Below are positions 45,240-49,934 of a DNA stretch of 49,934 nucleotides, piece by piece (positions within the stretch are counted from its first letter, which is position 1; the number at the start of each line of letters is the position of its first letter). The position numbers were made by a program, and so were the translations under genes. Origin of the DNA: Deltaproteobacteria bacterium. Its GTDB lineage: Bacteria > Desulfobacterota > Binatia > Binatales > Binataceae. Below the pieces are notes generated by a model, which was not told the origin of the DNA, ran no database searches, and saw only the letters and a program-made list of their open reading frames with translations. The stretch is taken from contig JAJYRQ010000027.1 in assembly GCA_021794015.1 (NCBI GenBank), positions 1 through 49,934 of the forward strand, given 5' to 3'.

Positions 45240-45496
45240 GAGCGCTTCGCGGGCTAGAGCTACGCCGCTGCCGTTTCGGCCGGCAACATGCCCGCCCTGG
45301 AATTGCCACCCTCGGTCAGCGAAATCATCATCGCAACCGACGCCGACGACGCCGGCCGTAAGGCCGCCCTGGAGCCGCCCGCGGCTTCATTCGCGAAGGG
45401 AAACAAGCTCGCATTGCCTACCCGCCAGGGGGCGCGAAGAACTTCAACGACGCGCTGGCCGCCGAGCGGCGCGAAGGGCCGTGCGGCAGTGCCTGA
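45240..45496 (+). pseudogene. TOPRIM-domain primase remnant, frameshifted
   Basis: The frame through 45288 encodes SAGNMPALELPPSVSEIIIA then TDADDAGRKAALE, the acidic DxD TOPRIM core of phage/plasmid primases. From 45383 the similarity continues in another frame, GFIREGKQARIAYPPGGAKN then FNDALAAERREG, to a TGA at 45494. A TAG stands upstream in the first frame. Only the C-terminal half of the domain remains. Cargo of the tRNA-Val island. Confidence 0.75.
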
Positions 45497-45518
45497 CTAC
45501 CCGAACAGCGCCCGCCTA

Positions 45519-46586
45519 CTGGGTCTTGCGTAAGATAGTGACAAATGCTAATGTATGGGGTATGGGTAATCCAGCGGGTGTGCGGCGGGACTTCGCGGCT
45601 CTGGAACGGCGGCGGATGGAGGCAGCGCGATTGCTTAGACAGGGACTCAGCCAGTCCCAGGTCGCCCGAGCGGTGGGCGTGCATCGGCAGTCGGTCAGCC
45701 GCTGGACGCGGGAGCTTGCGCAATCGGGAGTGCGCGGCCTGCGCAAGGCCAAGCACAGCGGGCGGCCACCCAAGCTCAGCGCGGCCCAGTTGGGCGACCT
45801 CGAGCGCGCGCTCAAGCGCGGTCCCGAGGCCTTCGGTTTTGTCAGCGGGCTGTGGACCGCGGGCCGGGTGCGCGAGCTCATCGAGTACCGGACCGGGGTG
45901 CGATACCACGAGGCCCACGTCTGGCGCATCCTGCGCAAGCTCAACTGGACCTGCCAGCGTCCGCGCGGGCGGGCCCTGGAACGCGATGAGGCGGCGATCC
46001 GGGGCTGGAAGAGGTAGCGCTGGCCGCGGATTAAAAAAAGCCTTCTGCGAGCGGCGCACGATCGTCTTGATCGACGAAAGCGGGCTGAGCGAACGGCCCC
46101 ACCGGGTGCGCACCTGGGTGCCGCGCGGGCAGACCCCGGTGCTGCAGTATCAGTTCAACTGGAAGACGCTGTCGGCCGCGGCTGGGATCAGCTGTAGAAT
46201 TTTTACTTCCGGCTCTACCCCAACACCATCCACGCCGAGGAGGTGGTGGACTTCCTCGGCCATCTGTTGCGCCACCTGCCCGGCAAGCTGTTGGTGGTGT
46301 GGGACGGCTTGCGCGCACACCGGGCGCGGCTGGTCACCGAGTTCATCGCCGCGCAGGGCGGCCGCCTGGTGACCGAGCAGTTGCCGAGCTACGCCCCGGA
46401 ACTCAACCCGGTCGAGTACCTCTGGGGTTACTGGAAACATCACGAGCTGCCCAACTTCTGCCCGCACGACTTCGCCCGACTCAGTCATCACGCCTGCCGT
46501 GCCTTGCGCCGCATGCGCCGGCGCCCACCGCTCATCCGCTCGTTCTGGCAGCACGCCCAACTGTCACTATGATATGCAGGACCCAA
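45519..46586 (+). mobile_element. IS630-family insertion sequence, decayed
   Basis: 1068 bases. The ends are 25-base imperfect inverted repeats (left starts CTGGGTCTTGCG, right in reverse complement starts TTGGGTCCTGCA; 20 of 25 match, both ending ATAGTGACA). TA dinucleotides at 45517-45518 and 46587-46588 are the target duplication typical of this family. One transposase gene lies between them, broken in several places. Confidence 0.85.
45562..46572 (+). pseudogene. IS630-type DDE transposase, broken
   Basis: The N-terminal helix-turn-helix (GLSQSQVARAVGVHRQSVSR) and linker are intact up to a TAG after GWKR at 46015. A shift at the A-run near 46033 leads to RTIVLIDESGLSERPHRVRT (first catalytic Asp). 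A second shift near 46194 leads to FYFRLYPNTIH, then VVWDGLRAHRARL (second Asp) and LNPVEYLWGYWK (Glu). All three DDE residues survive, but one nonsense codon and two frameshifts make it inactive. Confidence 0.85.
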
Positions 46587-46723
46587 TAGGCCAGGCCCGC
46601 TGCGGACCCGAAGCGCAACCTCAACGGTCGAGGCGGGTTCGGGCTCGGCGGACTGCGCGGATTTCTGGAATTTTAGCCGATTCGTCCCAGCATGCCATCA
46701 GAGTCTTTCAGAGCCTCAACGGA

Positions 46724-46865
46724 CCCTCACCCGCGCCTTCGGCGCGACCTCTCCCGACCGGGAGAGGTAAGCGCCGGCCGCTTCAGCAAAGGCGCACGCC
46801 TCTGCCCCTCTCCCAGCCGGGAGAGGGCGGCGCGAAGCGCAAACGCGCGTAGCGCCAGGTGAGGG
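46724..46865. repeat. Palindromic intergenic repeat element
   Basis: The outer arms CCCTCACC (46724-46731) and GGTGAGGG (46858-46865) are inverted. Inside are two nested hairpins, CCTCTCCCGACCGGGAGAGG and CCCTCTCCCAGCCGGGAGAGGG. This resembles REP/MITE-type intergenic repeats present in many copies in GC-rich genomes. Confidence 0.65.
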
Positions 46866-46965
46866 ACCTTAGAGAAAAATGCCAAACATCATCGCCCACG
46901 CCGCCCGAGTCCGGCGACCGCGGCGATCACCTTTCGGAAAAATCCTGGGAATTCTCCAGCAGGGG

Positions 46966-47126
46966 TAAGGTATCCCCTACCGCAAGCCGGGAAAAGCCGC
47001 CGCCGCCCGCCTAAAGGCCCGCGCGGGCCATTGGCCGGCGCGCTGGCCCCCCTCTAGGCCGGGACGTTTAATACCCGAGGCTGACCCCCAAGCGGCGAAT
47101 TTCCACGGGCGGTTAAGGTATCCCCT
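46966..47126. repeat. Direct repeat TAAGGTATCCCCT (two copies)
   Basis: Identical 13-base copies at 46966-46978 and 47114-47126, 148 bases apart. The first is within AGGGG...CCCCT. Confidence 0.6.
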
Positions 47127-47250
47127 GCCCCGCACAGCCGCTTGCCGGCGCCCCCAAGGCCGGCTTCCGGCACAGCAGACCGCCCGCAGCGAGGCTGTGG
47201 CGACTGTGGGGGATTCTGTGGATAGTCTCAATCAATTTCGGCATTGCTCA

Positions 47251-47324
47251 GTAGCGCTCGGTCTACCGGCCCGAAATGCAGAAAACCCTGGTGGCCGTTG
47301 ATCCGGATGCGCATTGAGCGCTAC
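47251..47324. repeat. Nine-base inverted repeat inside the island
   Basis: GTAGCGCTC at 47251-47259 and GAGCGCTAC at 47316-47324, just left of the attR-like fragment. Could be a remnant of an excision or integrase binding region. Confidence 0.4.
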
Positions 47325-47357
47325 CAAGTGAGATTGGCGAAATAGCCCATTCTACTA

Positions 47358-47402
47358 CTCACATGCAAGAGGTCTCTGGTTCAAGTCAAGGTGCGTCCAC
47401 CA
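47358..47402 (+). repeat. attR-like copy of the tRNA-Val 3' end
   Basis: 43 of 45 bases equal 45135-45179, from the anticodon loop to CCA. It cannot be a tRNA on its own because the 5' half is missing. Marks the right border of the island. Confidence 0.8.
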
Positions 47403-47632
47403 AGCAAACCCCAGCAACAGCAGGACTTTGCGCCATAGTGCGCTGGCACGGTCGCGCCGGCGCCGCGGCCGGTGGACCAATCGGCGGGCCGAACGGTATC
47501 GGGCCGGCGCCAGCGTTTATCTGCGGCTCAATCGGCCCCAACTCCGCGCGGAAACGGTTCCGGATCGGTCATCTCGGGGGGCTTAGCAGGCTCGGGAGCG
47601 GCCAAGGCACTGCTGTCGCGAACGAAGCCGGG

Positions 47633-47812
47633 TTAGCCCCGCTTCACTTGCTTCTCCTTGGGCTGGGCCACCAAGGAAAACCTCTCGATTGAGCGCTGGA
47701 TGGCGGCATAATCCGGCGCCGGCTCCGGGGCAATGCGATGAACATAAGGGTTTACCGGCTCGCCAACCGGCGTCGGATTGAACGGATCGCGCGTCGTCTT
47801 CAACTTCTCCAT
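47633..47812 (-). CDS. Small hypothetical protein (59 aa)
   Basis: MEKLKTTRDPFNPTPVGEPV and onwards, proline-rich in the first half, then a short helix (AAIQRSIERFSL) and a basic tail. No family recognised. GGGAGGA lies eight bases before ATG 47812, a strong ribosome site, which is the main support. It follows the small basic gene on the same strand. A soluble cytoplasmic protein by composition. Confidence 0.55.
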   Translation of the reverse strand: MEKLKTTRDPFNPTPVGEPVNPYVHRIAPEPAPDYAAIQRSIERFSLVAQPKEKQVKRG

Positions 47813-47985
47813 GCCGGCTGTCCTCCCGGTGTTATTATCAACAATCGGCGACCGACCGCCAAGAGACCGAAAGAAGCTGGTCGCGGGTGGCCGCGGCACT
47901 GGTCGCACTTCCCGGGTTATCGCCGCACGCAGTTCGGCAGCGGCCGGCGCGACCCGCCGGCGGCGCCGAGATTTCTCCGGGCGCG

Positions 47986-48096
47986 CTAGGCGGAGCGCTT
48001 GCGAGGTTTGAGGCGCGCCTCGCGAATCCGGGCCTTGAGCCGCTTTTCCCGCCGCTTCCTCCGGCGTCTAAGCTCTTTGCGTCTCTCGGTTGCCAT
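47986..48096 (-). CDS. Small highly basic protein (36 aa)
   Basis: Starts MATERRKELRRRRKRREKRL; about 18 of 36 residues are Arg or Lys with few hydrophobics, suggesting an RNA- or ribosome-binding peptide like bS21 or Thx in style. GGGAGG is eight bases upstream of ATG 48096. It lies 60 bases after mntH. Function unknown; the open frame is short, so coding status rests on ribosome site, position and codon pattern. Confidence 0.6.
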   Translation of the reverse strand: MATERRKELRRRRKRREKRLKARIREARLKPRKRSA

Positions 48097-48156
48097 CGCC
48101 TGACCCTCCCCAGAAGAAAAACCCGACTCGCACCCCGTTGCAGCTCCCCGGGCCGG

Positions 48157-49440
48157 TCAACTCAGGATCGACCAGAGCAGCATCGCATTGAACGACAAAA
48201 TCACAAGAGTTGCCGCCAGCACGATCGCGTTGCCCAGCCGGCCGTTGGCGTGCCGGCCCATCACGTCGGCGCGCGCGGTGAGCGCCGCCAAAGGCACCAG
48301 CGTAAAGGGTAGCGCCACGCTAAGTCCGATCTGGCTCACGATGAGGACGCGAAACGGCTCCCAGCCAAGCCAGATTACCACCAAAGCCGGCGCTACGGTC
48401 AGCGCCCGGCGCAGGAAAAGGTTCATCCGCCGGCCCCAAAAGCCCTCGAAAACGATCTGCCCGGTCAGCGTCGCCGTGGTCGAAGACGAAACGCCCGAGG
48501 CCAAAAGCGCCAGCGCAAAGACGCCGCCCGCAAACGGGCCCAGAAGCGGAACCAACGTGTCGTGCGCCTGCACAATAGACATGACCCGCTGACTGCGCCC
48601 GAAAAACGTCGCCGCAGCCGTCACCAGGATGGCCGCATTGATAAGCCAGGCGCCGTTGAGCGCCAGCAGCGAATCAATCAACGTCGAGCGCAGCGCCGCC
48701 CGCTCCACCTCCCGTCCCGGCCGGCGGCGTACCACGGCCGAATGCAGGAAGAGATTGTGGGGCATTACGGTTGCGCCCAAAATGCCGGCCGCAATCGGCG
48801 CGCTGGCGCCGTCGAGCAGCGGCACCAGGGTTCCGTGGACCACCTTCCCCCACTCCGGCGAGACCAGCCGCAGCTCGTAGACGTAGCAGCCGCCCACCAG
48901 CGCCACCAAGGCCATTATCTGCAGCTCCACCCAGCGGTCCCCCCAGCGGTAAAGCGCCAAAATTCCGAAGACCGACACGACGCTCAGCAGCGCCGCAGCC
49001 AAACGGCCCACGCCGAACAGCAACTCGAAGCCCAGCATCGCGCCCATGAATTCCGCCAGGTCGGTGGCGACCAGAGCCAACTCGGCCACCATCCAGAGCG
49101 ACAACCACTTTGCCGGCGCAAAGCGCCTGCGGCAGTTCTCGGCGTAAGAATAGCCGGTGACCAGGCCGAGCCGCGCCGAAAGATTCTGGACCACGATCGC
49201 GATTAGGTTGCTTACCAGAACAACCCACAGAAGCCGGTAGCCGAAACGGCTCCCGGCCTCCAGATCGGTGCCCCAGTTCCCCGGGTCCATGTAGCCGACC
49301 CCGACCAGGAAACCCGGGCCGAGGTAGGACCCCACCTGCTTTAAACGCCGGCGCCAGCGCTCGACGTCCCCCGGTAGCCGGCTCACCGTTAGCTCCCGAG
49401 CGGCCGAATAGGCGGATTTCGCCAAGGCCCGCGGACTCAT
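48157..49440 (-). CDS. mntH: Nramp-family divalent metal transporter
   Basis: A 427-residue membrane protein with about 11 helices. The metal-site motifs are DPGNW in helix 1 (52-56) and MPHNLFLHS in helix 6. It imports Mn2+ or Fe2+ with protons. Its ATG overlaps the stop of the upstream Rieske gene (ATGA), so the two are translationally coupled. No manganese or ferric regulator box is evident. Confidence 0.93.
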   Translation of the reverse strand: MSPRALAKSAYSAARELTVSRLPGDVERWRRRLKQVGSYLGPGFLVGVGYMDPGNWGTDLEAGSRFGYRLLWVVLVSNLIAIVVQNLSARLGLVTGYSYAENCRRRFAPAKWLSLWMVAELALVATDLAEFMGAMLGFELLFGVGRLAAALLSVVSVFGILALYRWGDRWVELQIMALVALVGGCYVYELRLVSPEWGKVVHGTLVPLLDGASAPIAAGILGATVMPHNLFLHSAVVRRRPGREVERAALRSTLIDSLLALNGAWLINAAILVTAAATFFGRSQRVMSIVQAHDTLVPLLGPFAGGVFALALLASGVSSSTTATLTGQIVFEGFWGRRMNLFLRRALTVAPALVVIWLGWEPFRVLIVSQIGLSVALPFTLVPLAALTARADVMGRHANGRLGNAIVLAATLVILSFNAMLLWSILS

Positions 49441-49805
49441 CGGGCGCCGACTTTCAGAGTTGGCTCGATGCCACCGTCAATCTCCCGAACCGGCCGGACC
49501 TTGAGCGACGGCAGCCCCACGGCAAGGTACGCAGGATAGACGCTTCTGGAATAGACGTTCTCGCCCGTGGCAAGGTCGAAACGATAGTGATGCCACGGAC
49601 AGCAAATCGAGGAGCCCACCACAGAGCCTTGCGCCAGCGGATCCCCCATGTGGGGGCAGACAGGGTCGAATCCGTGGAGTCGGGCCTCCCGCCACGCCAC
49701 GACGATCCGGACCGGTCGGTCAAATTCCTTGAACCCTCCCTCCGGAACCTCAGCCGACCGGTCGACCCTCACCCACCCCAACCTCTCTTCACCTTGGTAG
49801 CTCAC
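49437..49805 (-). CDS. Rieske-type ferredoxin (NirD-like)
   Basis: A 122-residue soluble 2Fe-2S protein. Ligands are Cys50/His52 (CPHMGDPLAQG) and Cys69/His72 (CPWHHYRFD), followed by LATGENVYSRS. There is no membrane segment and no signal peptide, so it is cytoplasmic. It resembles NirD and ferredoxin components of oxygenases; no oxygenase or nitrite reductase is near. Overlap with mntH is unusual (see findings). Confidence 0.88.
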   Translation of the reverse strand: MSYQGEERLGWVRVDRSAEVPEGGFKEFDRPVRIVVAWREARLHGFDPVCPHMGDPLAQGSVVGSSICCPWHHYRFDLATGENVYSRSVYPAYLAVGLPSLKVRPVREIDGGIEPTLKVGAR

Positions 49806-49827
49806 AGCCGCTTATTAACATAGCAGG

Positions 49828-49870
49828 AAAAGGCGGCGGAGGGGTCGCAGGGCGATCCCCTCCGCCGCCT
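49828..49870 (-). terminator. Strong terminator of a gene beyond the right edge
   Basis: AGGCGGCGGAGGGG and CCCCTCCGCCGCCT form a 14-base stem; on the minus strand TTTT follows (49828-49831). It would end a transcript entering from the right, leaving the Rieske/mntH operon with its own promoter in the 25 bases to its left or within the hairpin gap. Confidence 0.75.
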
Positions 49871-49934
49871 CGCCTCGATGCCGCGCCCAGGTTAGCGGCC
49901 AACGGGCAGAAAAAGGGAGGCCGCGTGCCAGATC

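Larger units (their letters stand above)
46589..47632. other. Non-coding stretch right of the IS
   Basis: About 1 kb without a believable gene. It holds a palindromic element (46724-46865), two copies of TAAGGTATCCCCT, an inverted repeat at 47251/47316 and the attR-like tRNA fragment. The rest shows no pattern I can name. Confidence 0.5.

Noticed and set aside
46730..46870. Possible CRISPR array because of repeated GGGAGAGG units
   Set aside because: Only two units, nested as palindromes, with no regular spacers and no cas genes.
47358..47402. A second tRNA gene
   Set aside because: Only the 3' half is present and the 5' acceptor and D-arm are missing, so it is a border repeat.

Overview
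The window is GC-rich (judged by eye) chromosomal DNA from a Gram-negative bacterium. An MtrB/PioB-type outer-membrane barrel, a lipoprotein signal, many periplasmic multihaem cytochromes, TldD/TldE, AddAB, GroES/GroEL under a CIRCE-like element and a run of CoA-ester genes (CaiB-type CoA-transferase, crotonases, acyl-CoA dehydrogenase) point to a respiratory bacterium of a deltaproteobacterial or related uncultured lineage such as Desulfobacterota or Binatota. The lineage is inferred from gene style only; there is no 16S rRNA here.

Region 1 (about 101-18714, all + strand) is the striking part. It holds a pentahaem cytochrome, a kelch-repeat lipoprotein, a zinc-ribbon/TPR protein, a broken CooC-like ATPase, a decahaem MtrA/DmsE-type cytochrome with its MtrB/PioB-type porin, three related small monohaem cytochromes, a cupredoxin, a double six-bladed NHL propeller, a 7-haem NapC/NirT-type quinol dehydrogenase, an 11-haem membrane-anchored cytochrome next to a cytochrome b561-like subunit, and a Rieske protein with a cytochrome b fused to two c-haem domains. 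About 38 CxxCH/CxxxCH sites can be counted. Together they can link the quinone pool, through three possible inner-membrane entry modules and periplasmic carriers, to an outer-membrane electron conduit. This fits extracellular electron transfer, or uptake from an external donor.

Region 2 (18829-31007, mostly - strand) carries tldE-tldD, a CaiB-family CoA-transferase, pdxH (+), a crotonase, a QueG-like 4Fe-4S protein in DNA of different composition, a PadR regulator followed by acyl-CoA dehydrogenase and a PaaG-like crotonase, and glnA with a clear terminator.

Region 3 (31482-45047) has addB-addA (+), groES-groEL (-), a decayed Bcp-type peroxiredoxin, ilvE, pcnB (-) and a DHH phosphoesterase (+).

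Region 4 (45102-47402) is a relic integrative island. An intact tRNA-Val(CAC) is followed about 2.2 kb later by a 45-bp near-perfect copy of its 3' end. Between them lie a frameshifted TOPRIM primase remnant and a decayed IS630-type insertion sequence with inverted ends and TA target duplication.

Region 5 (47633-49934, - strand) is a compact operon: Rieske ferredoxin, Nramp/MntH transporter, a 36-residue highly basic protein and a 59-residue hypothetical protein. A terminator at the right edge belongs to a gene outside the window.
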